Source of the DNA: Pinguiococcus pyrenoidosus
Taxonomy: Eukaryota; Sar; Pinguiophyceae; Pinguiochrysidales; Pinguiochrysidaceae
Assembly: GCA_019677205.1 (NCBI GenBank)
Contig: JAAMXY010000665.1
Span: 1-64,000, forward strand
Reading direction: 5' to 3'
Length of the DNA: 64,000 bases
Shown: positions 49,601 through 61,210 of the stretch, piece after piece
How the letters are laid out: every line of letters starts with the position of its first letter
Numbering within the stretch: the first letter of the stretch is position 1
Notes under the pieces: model-generated
Databases searched by the model: none
Told to the model about the DNA's origin: nothing
What the model saw: only the letters and a program-made list of their open reading frames with translations
Made by a program: the position numbers and the translations under genes

Positions 49601-52600
49601 GGCGGAGATGGCTTTCTCCTTGCCCACAGGCTCCTGGGGCTGCAGCTCGACAAGCGTGTCAAGGAGCGCTGCGAGGCCTCCCTCGTGCTCCAGAATAGCG
49701 CCGATGGTGGACATGAGCTGCTTGTGGTCCGTGGCACCGAGCAGAATCTTGGACAGGGTCTTTGCCGCGTCGTCCGAGTCGAGGAGGATCGCCGCGTGGC
49801 TCGCGCACTGCTGCTGGATGAGGTCGATCGCTTCCTCCGCGGCGCGTTGGATGCCGCCGCCGCCAATGATACCTACGCGGCTCTTGTCGAGGGCCACGCC
49901 CTGGATCTGCGACATGATACCGTGGCTGGCAATCGCCCGGACGCCCGCCGTCGACAGAGCGATGTTTCCCACGCAGGCACAAGCCGCCTTCACGACCATC
50001 GGGCTGGCGCCGTCCACGAAGGAGTGGGACAGGACGCCGGTCGCCTGCTCCACGTCGATCTTGGCACTCTCCACGGTCACTAGGCGCGACAGCGCGTCGA
50101 GAGCGGCGGACATCGCTTCCTGCTGATCTACGGCGAGATCCATGCCGCGAAGGAGTGCGAGCGTTCGGTACATCACTCGCTCCAGCTCCTTCCCGGTGGC
50201 GGCGTCCACGGCACCCTCCATCAGCATCACGTTGCTGGTCAGTTGAAGCATGCCCGTCAGGTCGGAGACCTTGGCCGCGTCCGGATTGCTCTCCAACGAG
50301 TCGAGCAGAGCGTCCAACGCAACCACCATGCCAGAGACATTGGCCGTGGCGTCGCCGCTGATCGTCTCAACAACTGCAGCCGCCGCAACCAGTGCCTCCA
50401 TGTTGGCGGATCCGACTGCGTTCATCGCGGCGAGCATGACATCGTGCGCATTGTAGCTCTTGAGCTGCACCGTGGCGCTTGGCATGACGCACACCTTCTC
50501 CAGCAAATGCGCGTAGGAGGCCACCACCTCCGGAGACTTCATCAACTCCTGGTTGGACTCGAGAATCGCGAGCTGCTTCGCAATCACACCCCTAGCCATC
50601 ATCGCGTCCACCGTCTCCGGCGACAGGGCCATTCTGTCCATCATCCTGGCGATGTCGTTGAACTCCTGGGCCGACACGCTGTTCGACTTCCCAAGATGAT
50701 CAAGCGTCTCGTCGAGGATGCTCAGCAGGTCTACTCCGGCCATGTCTTGAGCGCTGGCCTTCGCCGTCAGGGTCTGGAGCACGTCCAGGCCGACCCGCAA
50801 GGCCGCGGTGTTGTTGTTGTCGATGGCCTCCGTGGTGAAGTCCGCCACGCTGCGAAGGCCACCCTTGGCAAGCACCTCGCGTGCTCCGTCTTCAGTCTGA
50901 GCGATGGCGTTCACGGTCTGGACTGCGCTGAGCGCGAGGTCTGCGCTGGCGATGCCGCTGAGCAGCGGCATGAGGTTGTCCACCACTCCTGCCTTGATCA
51001 TCGCGTTGAGCACGGCGCTGTCGGCGGCCAGGTTCTGCACGGCGCGGAGTGCGTCCTCACTGGCATTCACTTGGATCTCTTCCATCAGGAACGGCACGAC
51101 GCCCACCGCATTCTCCACATTCTCCACGTGGACCGCGCCGGCCGCTCTGCCCAGCGCCCGGAGGGCCGCGCGGATCAGATCATTCCTTTCGGCGCTCGGC
51201 GGAGCGACCTTGGCGCCGTTGATCACGTTCACGAGCACCTGCACTCCCCCGGCTTCCTGCATCACCCCCGAGAAGTCGCCGCAGAGCAGGAACAGGCCCA
51301 GCTTCTCGGTGATCGCCTTGATTCTTTCCATCTTCCGCTCGTTGGACCCGGCGACCACCTCCTCGCTCACGAGCCGAAGCTTCTTGACGATCGGCAGCAC
51401 GTCCTCCTCCCGGATGAAGGACTCGAGGCAGTTGATGCAGGCATCCTGCACGCCCTCGTCATCGTACGCGTCCATCAGCGCCGTGATGACATCCGTGGCT
51501 CCCGGAACCGACGCCACGAGGTTCTTGGTCGCCGGCGTCGACGCCGAGTCCGCGATGAGGCGAAGGAAGCCCTTCACCACGGGAATGGCCTCCTTGTTCC
51601 CCTCCTCGGCCAGCCCATTCAGCGCCGAGAAGATGTTGGGCACGACCTGCCGCGTCGCAAGCTCCGCGGCTTGCGCGCCGCCGGGGCAGAGGGTGCTGAG
51701 AACGAGCTCCGCGGCCTCGAGGACCTCCACGTTGTCGCCGTGCTTCCCGATCAGCACGCTCGTCGCCTCGAGGACGCCTTTGTCCAGGCAGGCGGCCTGG
51801 TTGGCAGGGATGCTGGCGATCAGGGCGATGGTCTTCAAGGCCTGGGTCGCGACCTCGGCCGACTTTCCGTACTTGCTCATCGCCTGCAGCGCCCCGTCAA
51901 GGATGCTCAGGTCGTACTCGTGAGAGTGATTCTCACGGTCGTTGCGCATCAGCTCCTGCATCGCGTTCATCAGGGTGGCCAGCACGCTGGCCTGCTGCGG
52001 GAACTTTTCCACGCTGCAGACTTCGATGAAGGTGGACTTCATCACCTCGAAGCCGCCCTGAGCGACGAGGAGGTCGACGTTCTGCTTGACCGTGGCCAGG
52101 GTGCCGATCGTCATGGCAAGCGCGGGAATCTCCTGAACGCGGGACTTGTCCCCGGCGGCGATCCGTCGCTGAACGGCCTGCAGCGTGCCAATCTTCGAGG
52201 ATATGATCGGCGGGGTCGAGACCATGCGCACGAACTGCTGCGCGGCCGCTCGAATGCTCTCGTCCTTGGGATTCGCGATGAGCGCCTTCACGGCACCGTC
52301 CAGTCCCCCCGCGGCGATGATGGCGTCACGCTGGGCAGGAACGGCCGCCAAGCTCGACAGGAGGCGCATGGACTCGACCAGCATCTCCGGGTCGCCCCCG
52401 AGCGCCTCCATGTTGTGCACGACGATCGGGACGATGCCATCCTTGCCCAGGCCCTCGAGGTCGCCTCCGCTCCCGGCGATCTGGTTCAAGGCCGTGGTCA
52501 CGGCCATTTGGGTCACCATATCATCGGGATTCGCCTTCATCACACCCACGAGCGCCTCCAGAGCTTCCCTGTCGATGAGCGCTGCCGTGTCCACCGCCGA

Positions 52601-54178
52601 GGAGGCGCTCGCCTGGCCCAAGAAGTCGGCTGCAATCTTGCCGACGGCCGCATCGTCGCCGTGCTTCTGCAGGCACTCAACCACGCGCTTCGCCCCGTCC
52701 ATTTCGACAATGCTGCTGACGTAGTCCCCGGTCGCGCCAACGGCCAGCATCGCGCCGATGAGAGCCGCGGCGGACTCGGCCGTGTTCTCCTGCTTCGCGA
52801 GAGCATCCACAACCGCCTTCATGAGGCCGCTGGACACGATCTCTTTCGCGTTCGCCGGATTGGAGGCGAGACGCTCCACGATGAGAGCGCACTGCTCCAG
52901 AGCTTTCGGAGAGGTCGTATTCTGCACCACATCCGTGAGAATCGCCATGCCGCCCTTGGAGATAACCTCCTCTGCGGTCGCGGCGTTGGTCACGATCGAC
53001 GACAGCATCGTCAGGGCGCGCACTTGCATGACCGACCGATCCTGAACGCTTTCGAGCAGCTCTTCGACGGAGTCCCCGGCGGCGTTGCTGAGAACTTTGC
53101 CCGCAAGCCTCGCCACGCGATCGCTCTCGGGAAAAGCGTCGATGACGTTGAGAAAGACCTCCTTGCCTTCGGCCAACTTCAGCGACGCCTGGCCGAGGCC
53201 CTCTCGCTGCAAGCGCAGCAGGACCTTCGTCGTCTGCACGGCGAGCTCCTCCTCTTCTTCTCCCGTCACTTCGGAGACCGAGATCTTCTGCAGGAGATGC
53301 AGCAGGGTCTGCACCGTTCCCACCGAGATGAGCACAGGAGGTCCCTCTGCGGTCTTGGCGATCTTGTCGAGGACGCGGATCACCGCCGCGGCAACGCCAT
53401 TGTCCTCTGCATAGTCAGAAGCATTAAGAGGTGTACAGATCGGGCCCAGGCAGAGGCGAGAAACGACCCGTCTCGAGGGCCTGGGACGGTTCCACGGTAC
53501 CTGCGTTCTGCGGGACGAGCTTTAGCAGCCGCTCGATGAGCGCGGGATCCTTTGCCATGTAGCCCAGAGCCTTATGGTGGGCGGACAGGTTCTCGAGCAA
53601 GTTGAGCGCATCGCCGACAACGGAAGCTGGAAGGTCGTCCGCGGCCTGGGGACGGAGCTTGTTACGCATTTTGCTCCGTCGCTCCGGAACCGGCAAGCCT
53701 GCCGGCGTACCTCGATCGACGCCAGCAGCGCTTCCACGCCACCCTCGGCAGCGATGATTTCCGCATTTCGCGGCTCCGCTGCCAGTTTGCCAAGGGTATC
53801 CGAGCAGCCCAGAAGCACCTTCGGGGGAGGAACGCATCGCGTCTGTCAGGCGATTCCCGCAGCCACGACCCTCTCCAAGCGGGCGACGTCCGCACGGACC
53901 TGCTCATTCCCAGGATGCAGCCGCAGCACTTGGACGGTGGTCTTCGCCGCTCCGCACTCCGTGGCCATCTGCAGATTCTCGCGCCAGCGCGCATTGGGCG
54001 GCGCCAGCACCTGCGGGTGAAGCCTGCGGTGAGGAAACCCTACGTGCAGCGGAACCAGGGACAGAAGCGACCGCGGAACCTTGCTCAGACAGTCCATCGA
54101 GTAGCATGCCAGCTGCTTGAACTTCTTGTGCTCATTCACAGAGCTCACGAGAGCCTCCATCTCGTCCTTGAGACCCAT
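46631..54178 (-). CDS. Giant armadillo-repeat protein with WW and PH-like domains
   Basis: Five exons: 54178-54080, 54010-53870, 53818-53711, 53645-53501 and one huge exon 53406-46631, for 2422 residues. The start is MGLKDEMEALVSSVNEHKKF. Almost all of the protein is armadillo/HEAT-like helical repeats of about 40 residues (GGVEALLASIE, GGMAILTDVVQNTTSPKALE, GGLSKILDVISEHLREPELL, GGLPILVRVMN). A WW domain interrupts them at about residues 1630-1660: WEEVVADDGRVYYFQSETQA then TQWEEPEAH. The C-terminus (about 2300-2420) looks like a PH domain (SGGFVQRHMFISVDWNAII ... LLAGMQVLIRTF). WW domains bind Pro-rich ligands and PH domains bind lipids or proteins, so a large scaffold is likely. No orthologue with a name comes to mind. 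Confidence 0.85.
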
Positions 54179-54691
54179 GGCGCAGCCACACGTGCGTCGA
54201 GACGCTCTGACCGCCGTCGAAAGCCGCGCAGGATCGAAGCGGCGCCGTCTGGGATCGCCCGATCGCCACCAACGATGCACCAGTCGTTGCAGAGGCCTCC
54301 GCAAACTCGGGAGCCGAGGGCGACAGACCGGATCGCGTCGAAATTGCGGCGCAAATCCGATGGACGGCGGCGTCTTCGAGATGTCCGCCGCGTTACTTTC
54401 GGTGGTGACATAGGAAGCGCGAATACCGGTGCAACGGAGCGTTCACGGAACCAAGAATACCGCTCCTCCATTGGCCGAATCTTGCGCGGCCGCTGACATA
54501 TTCAGCCAAATAGCCTTCTGCAGCGATTATCCAGCCAAAGGATAACGGAATTCTGTGCCGCCTTACAGTAACCCAACTGTACCAAACTGTACCCGCATTG
54601 TTTGCCAACGATGCCAGCAGTTCTTGCTGACAAATCGCGCGCGCGGCGCCTGCGGACCGCCACCGACCCGTGCAGCCGGCTTCTTTTGGCA
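54179..54691. promoter_or_regulatory. Head-to-head intergenic region
   Basis: About 510 bases between the armadillo (minus) and GlyRS (plus) starts; both promoters presumed, no specific motif identified. Confidence 0.45.
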
Positions 54692-56916
54692 ATGTACAGG
54701 CTCTCAGTCCTCTTCGTGGCCTCGTGCGTGGGCGCAGGAGAGGCCTTCCGGCAGTGCCGCGCCCCCCTCGCCCAGAGGAGTCGTCAGCTGACGCTGGGCG
54801 CCATCGCCAGCGGCGCAGATGTGCAGGATGTGGACTTTGAGCTGGGCATGGAGGACGTCGTGAGCCTCTGCAAGCGCCGCGGCTTTGTGTTCCAGTCGAG
54901 GTGGGTACTTGTGGAGTGGAAGCAGAGCGGCAAGAAGCGCTTTTCGGCAAACTTCAACTTTTTTTCCTCATCCCCCCTCCCCCCTCCCTCCCGGCGCTGC
55001 AGCGAGATCTACAACGGCTTCAATGGCTTCTACGACTACGGCCCGCTGGGCGTGGAGCTGAAGAAGAACATCAAGGAGGCCTGGTGGCGCGCGGTGGTCT
55101 ACGCCCGCGACGACGTTGTCGGGATCGACAGCAGTATCATCATGTCCCCGAAGGTGATGATTGCATACGCAGAGCGTCGCAGGCTCGTTGTCTGGCCAGG
55201 CCGTGACGTGCGTTTCACGCTTGCCTACGCCTGATGCCTTTGACCTAGGTCTGGGAGGCGTCCGGCCACGTCGCGGGCTTCAGTGACCCGATGGTCGACT
55301 GCAAGGAGAGCAAGATGCGCTACCGGGCCGACCAGCTGTTCTTCGGCAAGGTGGAGACCCAGGACGGAGAAACGCTGGGCTACGTCAGCGTCATGGAGGA
55401 CGCGGCGATGCAGGCCGAAGCTGAGAAGAAGGCGGAGAAGATGCGCAAGAGCGCGCAAGCCGGCGCGCTGAAGCTGCCGATCGAGCTCAAGGACCTCACC
55501 GAGGCGACGCCGGAGGAGATCGAGCTCGTTCCCTCGCCGGCCACGGGCAAGCCCGGGTCGCTCACGCCCCCGCGGGCCTTCAACCTCATGTTCCAGACGC
55601 AGGTGGGAGCGATGAGCGACGCGTCGTCGACCGCATATTTGAGGCCGGAGACGGCGCAAGGGATTTTCGTCAACTTCAAGACCACGCAAAATGTCGCGCG
55701 TGGCAAGCTGCCCTTTGGCATTGCTCAGGTGCGACCTCCTCCAGCCTCCTTTTGGTGTTCATCGCAAAGATGGCCTCACCGCATCCTCCGGGGCGTCCAT
55801 TAGATCGGGAAGGCTTTCCGAAACGAGATTACACCGAGAAACTTCATCTTTCGCAGCCGCGAGTTCGAGCAGATGGAGGTCGAGTACTTCATCCCGCCCG
55901 AGGACGACATCTGGCGCGGCCATCACGAAGCTTGGATCGACTTCAGCTGGAACTGGCTGAAGCAGATCGGTTTGAGGGAGGAGCTGATGGGCAAAGACGT
56001 CCACGAGGACTGCGATCTCGCCCACTACGCCAGGGCGTGCACGGACATCACCTTCAAGTTCCCCTTCGGCGAGTCCGAGCTTCAGGGCATTGCGGCCCGT
56101 GGCGATTACGACTTGAACGCCCACCAAGGCAGCAGTGGAAAGTCGCAGGAGTATTTTGACGAGGCGAACAAGAGGAAGTACGTCCCGCACGTCATCGAGC
56201 CGAGCATTGGGGTGGAAAGGCTCTTCCTCGCCCTGGTCTGCTCAGCGTACCACGAAGATGAGGTATCCACCAGCGCTGTCGCTTTCGCGCAGCTCAATCA
56301 AACCGGTCTCACGGAAGATTCTGGGGGCGGTGGGTGCTTGCTTCGCCCTGCTTCTGTTTGGGATAGGTTGGAGGAGAGAAGCGCTCGGTGATGCGATTCA
56401 CGCCACAAATGGCCCCCATCAAAGCTGCTGTCTTGCCCCTTGTGAAGAACAAGCCCGAGCTGCTGGAAGTTGCGCAAAAGCTCTTCAACAAGTAAGTCTA
56501 GTATGCTCTTGCCGAAGCGAGGTCCCTGCGCTTCACGCTAAGTTTGGACTGGTTTGCAGGCTCTCGGAGAAGCACAACGTCATGTGGGATCAGTCCGGCG
56601 CCATTGGACGGAGATATCGCCGCCAAGACGAGGTGAGAGACATAGCTTGACTGCTGCAAACACTAGCCCGCTTGCGTCGCGAAGGCGGAGGCACCTCGTC
56701 CGAAGCATGCCCATCATCCGTGTCGTGTCTCATCAGGCGGGCACCCCATACTGCATCACGGTGGATTTCGATACGCTCGAAGACGGCACCGTGACGATCC
56801 GTGATCGCGACACATGCGAGCAGCTGAGGTTGCATATCAAGGACGTCCCAGAGTACGTCCGAAAAGCGGTCGACGGGGAGGTGGAGGAAGATGAGTGGTG
56901 GAAGGCATCGGAGTAG
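54692..56916 (+). CDS. Glycyl-tRNA synthetase, plastid-targeted
   Basis: Seven exons: 54692-54900, 55003-55153, 55249-55728, 55804-56262, 56367-56491, 56560-56632, 56737-56916, for 558 residues. The start [19 protein letters not shown] then [14 protein letters not shown] is a signal peptide with Phe at the cleavage site plus a transit stretch, so plastid import is likely. Class II alpha-2 GlyRS blocks: [59 protein letters not shown] (motif 2), [12 protein letters not shown], and [16 protein letters not shown] (motif 3). The anticodon-binding domain follows ([45 protein letters not shown]). The fifth exon start is the least certain (56367 preferred). Acidic residues [12 protein letters not shown] end the protein. 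Confidence 0.93.
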
Positions 56917-57018
56917 GTAGTGTACTAGATCAAGTCGATGCGTCGCTTCGGCACGCGCCCCGATGTCTCCTGTGCTGGGAAGAAGTGCGAATCCAAGCAA
57001 CTCTCTACTCTTGCTGCT

Positions 57019-59911
57019 CTACTTTTGCTGCTCTTCTGCCAACGCGCTGAGGCGAGGATCGGCGGTCAGTTGCTTGTCAAGGTCTGCGTACTTCTGCAAG
57101 GCATGGTCTTCGTGCTGGGTCAGGCGCTGGTCTAGAATCTGGATCCGGAAGGTGGTCTTCAGGCAGAACTCCTCGAACTCGCGCTCCGCCTCCGGGTCGG
57201 CGTTTTGCCCTCGATGGAAAACCGCCTGCCGCTTGGCCAGCTCCGCCTTCTCTTCGTTCAGCCGGTTCTGAATGATGTTCGCGCGCTCGAGAAGCCGTTC
57301 CTTCAGAGCACGGAGGCACGCATCCCGCGCCTGCTTCGCTTTCTCACGCGGTAGAGGGCCGTCGGGGACGTCATCCGGCAAGAATGGAGTCAAGTAGTCC
57401 CCAAGCACACCGTCGGTACTCTGGCGCCGCCCGAGGCCCTTCTTCTCCGCTTCGTCCTGGGTGAAGCGCCGCTCGCGCGCCAAGTCGAAGATCGGGAGGT
57501 CGAGGATGATGGATTCCTCTTCCTGCTCCCGCTGGAGCAGCAGGTTGTTCGTTTCCTCTAAGTGGTCCTTGATCATCTTGACGGTGTTCTTCTCCGCGGC
57601 CGCCGCCGCCTCCACCTGCTGCTGCAGCTGCTGCGCCTGCACGGTCGGCATCTCTCCGGCAGTCTGCGCGCTGCTGGCGGACCGCAGCGTCGTCGGGTAG
57701 GATGCCGTCGCTCGCGTGATGCGACCTTCAGCGTAGTGGTACTGCTCCTTCATGAGGCCCTGCCGGACATAGAAAGTCCGCTTCGCCACGTCCTCGTCCG
57801 CATTCGGCAGCTCAGGATTCCGCCCGTACTTCTCGGTCATCTTGGCGATGGCCAGCTGGTTCATTCCGGCCGGAGCTGCAAGGAACAAGGCACTCTCGGC
57901 CCGGTCGCCCGCGTCCAGCTTCTCTCGGTCTACCAGTTGGACGCTCAGGTTGAAGAGCAAGTCGGCCCTTCCCTCGTAGAGCTCTTCAACGCTGCGTCCG
58001 ATCTCCTCGTCGCGCTGGTAGAGCCCGTCCAGGCGTGCGTCCGAGTAGAACGTGAGAATGCGCCGATGGCCTTGCCACTCGATTCGCTCCTTCAGCGCAG
58101 GCTGAGGCGACGGCCGGCCTGGCAAGAAGAACTCGTGCACCTTCGCCTCCAGGGGGAACCGCCGCCTCAGAAGGAGCTTGTCCCGTCGATTCATGAAGTC
58201 CTCCTTGATCTCCTGGACGACAGTCATCTTGTTGTCGACGAAAGTCGTGAGCCGCCGAACGACGCCGTCCGGATGGCGATTCGGGGTGAAGAGCTCCAGC
58301 TTGGATTTCTTGTAGATGAGGATCCGTCGGCCCTCCGGGGGGTATCGAAGCTCGAAGCGCTCCCGCGGGATTTCCAGCTTGTAGACCCACGTCGGGGGCT
58401 TCTCGAGCACCTGGCGAGTTTCAGCGAGACCGGCTGAGTTGCGCGCTTCGTCTCCTCCGCGAGGAGCCTTGGAACGTCGGCATCTATCTTCTTACCGGCT
58501 TGGAGTCTTCCCCGTCGCCCGCGCCCTCATTCGCCTTGTCAGCCTCGCTGGGCGGTTCCTCGGACGCCGATCCCTCGTCACCGGCGCCGGCGCTCGCGTT
58601 CTTCTTGTCCGCACCGTCGTCGATCAGCACGAACTCCCACTCCTTGTCACTCGAGAAATCGTAGCTCAAGCCCTTGAGAGTCCGTTCCTCAGCCGGCTTC
58701 TGCATGTTGACCCAATAGTTCTTGTGGTTCCAGGCGGCCTCGATGGAGTGATAGGGACTATCGTCAACGGGCATCACCCTTCCCGTGGACGCCTCGACGA
58801 AGACGGCCTCCTCGACGTCCCTCTTGCCACCCAGAACCAGGACCCAAGCATGTATGCGCTGACCGTGCAGGGGATCTTCGTCCTCCGTGGGAGGGAGGCT
58901 GTCGACGTCTTCGTGCACCGCCCACACCGTCTCAGCGGGGTCCACAACCTGCTCTCGTTTGCGCCGCTCCTCCATGTCTTTCAGGTAGGTGGACTCGCGT
59001 ACGCCACGGGATTCGACCTGGTAGGGCTCGCGAGCTTCGATGGAAGGCGAGTTGTCAAGGACCGAGTCGTCCTCGTTCTCGCTGCTGGTCTCCGCGGTGC
59101 CATCCTCTGCGTCGTTCGTTTCTGGCCCCGCCCCAGCCCCCGCTGGTGCCGCCGTCGCGTCTTCAGGGGTATCTCCACCTTTTGCCGCAAGCTCGGCTTT
59201 CTCAGGCACAGAAGTCGCCTTGCCAGGAGTCTTCGTGGCCGCGGCAACCATTGCCTCCGCCTTTGAGCCAACCGACACGGGACAAGCGAGCTCGGACTGG
59301 TCCTTGACGCACACCCAGCGCGGTGCCGTGCCGTACACGACGTACGCGTCATACCCGACGCCAAGGAGGTAGCTGCACAGTAGCATGGACATGTCGAAGG
59401 CGTCGCCAACGCCCCAATCGAGCACCTGAGAACTGCTAGGCAGAACCTCTGCAACCCAGAACAACGAAGCGATCAGGAAGGACCTGCTGCGACCTTGCTG
59501 CTGGGGGCATCCAACGGGCTCAGAAAGCCAGCTTGCATACACAAACTCACCTGGCGGCTTCTCGGCATGCTCTACGGTTTCATAGTGCAGGAAGTACGCG
59601 AAGAAAGAGGCGCAGGACTCCAGATCATACAGCTCCTTGTAGGGGAGCTGCGTGGGACGGAGGCTGCAAACCACAAACTTTCGTACGCCGCACTCGTTCT
59701 GGGGCGCCAGATAGAGTGGTCTCCTCTCGGGGAAAAGTGCAGCAAAATCGCGGGCGAAGTTGTCGACGTACTCCAGGCACAGCGCCTCCTTTGCGCTGCT
59801 CGTGCGGAAGGACTCTGGAGAGGCCTCTGTGTCCAGCGCCCCGGTGCGCTCCGTCTTGGCCGCACGGCGGCCCTCCGCTGTGTACGTATCCGGCAGGCTA
59901 AATTGCACCAT
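57019..59911 (-). CDS. DRC7: Dynein regulatory complex subunit 7 (CCDC135/lobo)
   Basis: Three exons, 59911-59551, 59448-58496 and 58410-57019, for 901 residues, close to animal DRC7. ALCLEYVDNFARDFAALFPE and PLYLAPQNECGVRKFVVCSL form the conserved opening. A transglutaminase/peptidase-like segment follows: SSQVLDWGVGDAFDMSMLLC then SYLLGVGYDAYVVYGTAPRW. The Cys/His/Asp triad of true transglutaminases is not evident, as expected for this family. Next come HGQRIHAWVLVLGGKRDVEE, PYHSIEAAWNHKNYWVNMQ, WVYKLEIPRERFELRYPPEG and a coiled-coil C-terminus (NRLNEEKAELAKRQAVF). DRC7 sits in the nexin-dynein link of motile axonemes. An acidic low-complexity insertion (about 59040-59240) separates two domains. 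It starts at the second ATG-like codon, the first true ATG (MVQFSLPDTY). Confidence 0.93.
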
Positions 59912-60322
59912 GATCGCTGGCAAGCATGCGGGAAAATCTTCAGGATGTTGCGCGATCGGCCAAAGTTCTCCACGTGAAACCGTCGGGCTGCGGCTATATG
60001 ACTGTCACCAGACGCAAGACTGTCACAGGACAGTGGAAGCGAGCCTTCCGCAACCTCCAGAACCGGGATCGCCTCCGTTCAAATACGGGGCCGGTTCTAT
60101 CCGGTTCTATCCTCACCGCCTTCACTTCGGACGCCGTGACGTTCCGGTTTATGCCGCAAATCACGCAGCCGCGTGGAAAACCGGGGCACTCCGGAAAGTG
60201 AAACCGTCGCAAGGGCGCTTGGGTCGCTCTCGCTGTTCCGGCTGTCACAGATCTACGTCAGCCTTGGCGCTCAGCTTCTTCCAGCAGCCGAGTCGCCGCC
60301 GCAGTGCTCCCGCAGGTCCAGC
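59912..60322. promoter_or_regulatory. Head-to-head intergenic region
   Basis: 411 bases between the DRC7 (minus) and ferredoxin-like (plus) starts; both promoters presumed, no specific motif identified. Confidence 0.45.
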
Positions 60323-60902
60323 ATGAAGGTGTTCACCGTCCTCGTGGTGCTAGCTGCCTTGCTGCTTGCCCCGGCAAGCGCGTTTGTGAGAAGCGCTCCT
60401 AGGGCGCCTTTGGGAGACAGGCTCCGCCTGCAAGCCAAGCAGGTGCAGAGAGGGTTTGCCCATCTGGGGCGTGGCAAGCAGGCTTGGCTGACTTGGACTG
60501 CACGGGCGTAGGTTGAAGTCACATTCACAGACAACGGCAAGACCGTGCTGGCCACGCAAGGGGAGCCCATTGGCAACGTGGCCAAGCGTGCCGGGGTCAG
60601 AATCCAGGTAGGCCAAGCGCCAAAGTCATGCCGCTGAGCGTTGTGGTTTGCCCTTCCGGTGCCATGAGGGATTCCCGAGTCTAAACCTTTTCTACTCTCC
60701 AGTTTGACTGCAAGAAGGGCCGATGCGGCACGTGTGAGGTTCGCCTGAACGGCCGGGCGAGCGCGAAGATTTGTCAGGGAGCCAAGGTGCGCCGTCCTGT
60801 CGCTGCCTGCAGGTTCCTCTCCGGGCTGTCCCAGCTCACCTTGGCTTGCTCCAGATTCCCATGGGGCCGGCGAAGAAGCTGTCAATTCAATACCGCAAGT
60901 AA
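60323..60902 (+). CDS. Plastid 2Fe-2S ferredoxin-like protein
   Basis: Four exons, 60323-60442, 60512-60607, 60703-60786 and 60855-60902, for 115 residues. The leader MKVFTVLVVLAALLLAPASA precedes FVRSAPRAPLGDRLRLQAK, a classic signal-plus-transit peptide with the A|F site. The mature domain is EVTFTDNGKTVLATQGEPI ... VRIQ joined to FDCKKGRCGTCEVRL, then SAKICQGAKIP. The iron-sulfur Cys pattern is C-x4-C-x2-C-x12-C; photosynthetic ferredoxins have a much longer gap (about 29) before the fourth Cys. This therefore resembles the short ferredoxin-like proteins of plastids (for instance NDH-associated subunits) more than the main photosynthetic ferredoxin. An electron-transfer role in the plastid stroma is inferred. 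Confidence 0.87.
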
Positions 60903-61210
60903 ATGCTTCGCAGCAGAGAGGCAAAGGTATTTTTCTCCGCGAGCAGAAGGGTTTGGCGTCATGAAAAAGCTGCTCGTCCAATTCTTCGCTGCTTTTCTTC
61001 TGCTGCATCGGGACATGCGCCGTGAGATCAGCTTCACAGAGCCAATCGACAACGACATCCGAGCCATTGACGTGGTTTGCACTGCAGGCACAAGACACCA
61101 AAATTGTCCTCCCTCCCGTCACAGAAGCGACACCGCTTTGGAGGCATAATTCTTCTGGAACGTTTGGAACAGACTGTGCGATTCCCAATCTACACGAGGG
61201 ATATCACAAG
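60903..61210. other. Tail-to-tail gap
   Basis: 3' flanks of the ferredoxin-like and RRM-like genes; nothing else supported. Confidence 0.5.

Noticed and set aside
50243-53539. A 1098-codon plus-strand frame opposite the armadillo gene
   Set aside because: Antisense shadow; the minus strand shows clear ARM repeats and the plus translation is His/Arg-rich without domains.
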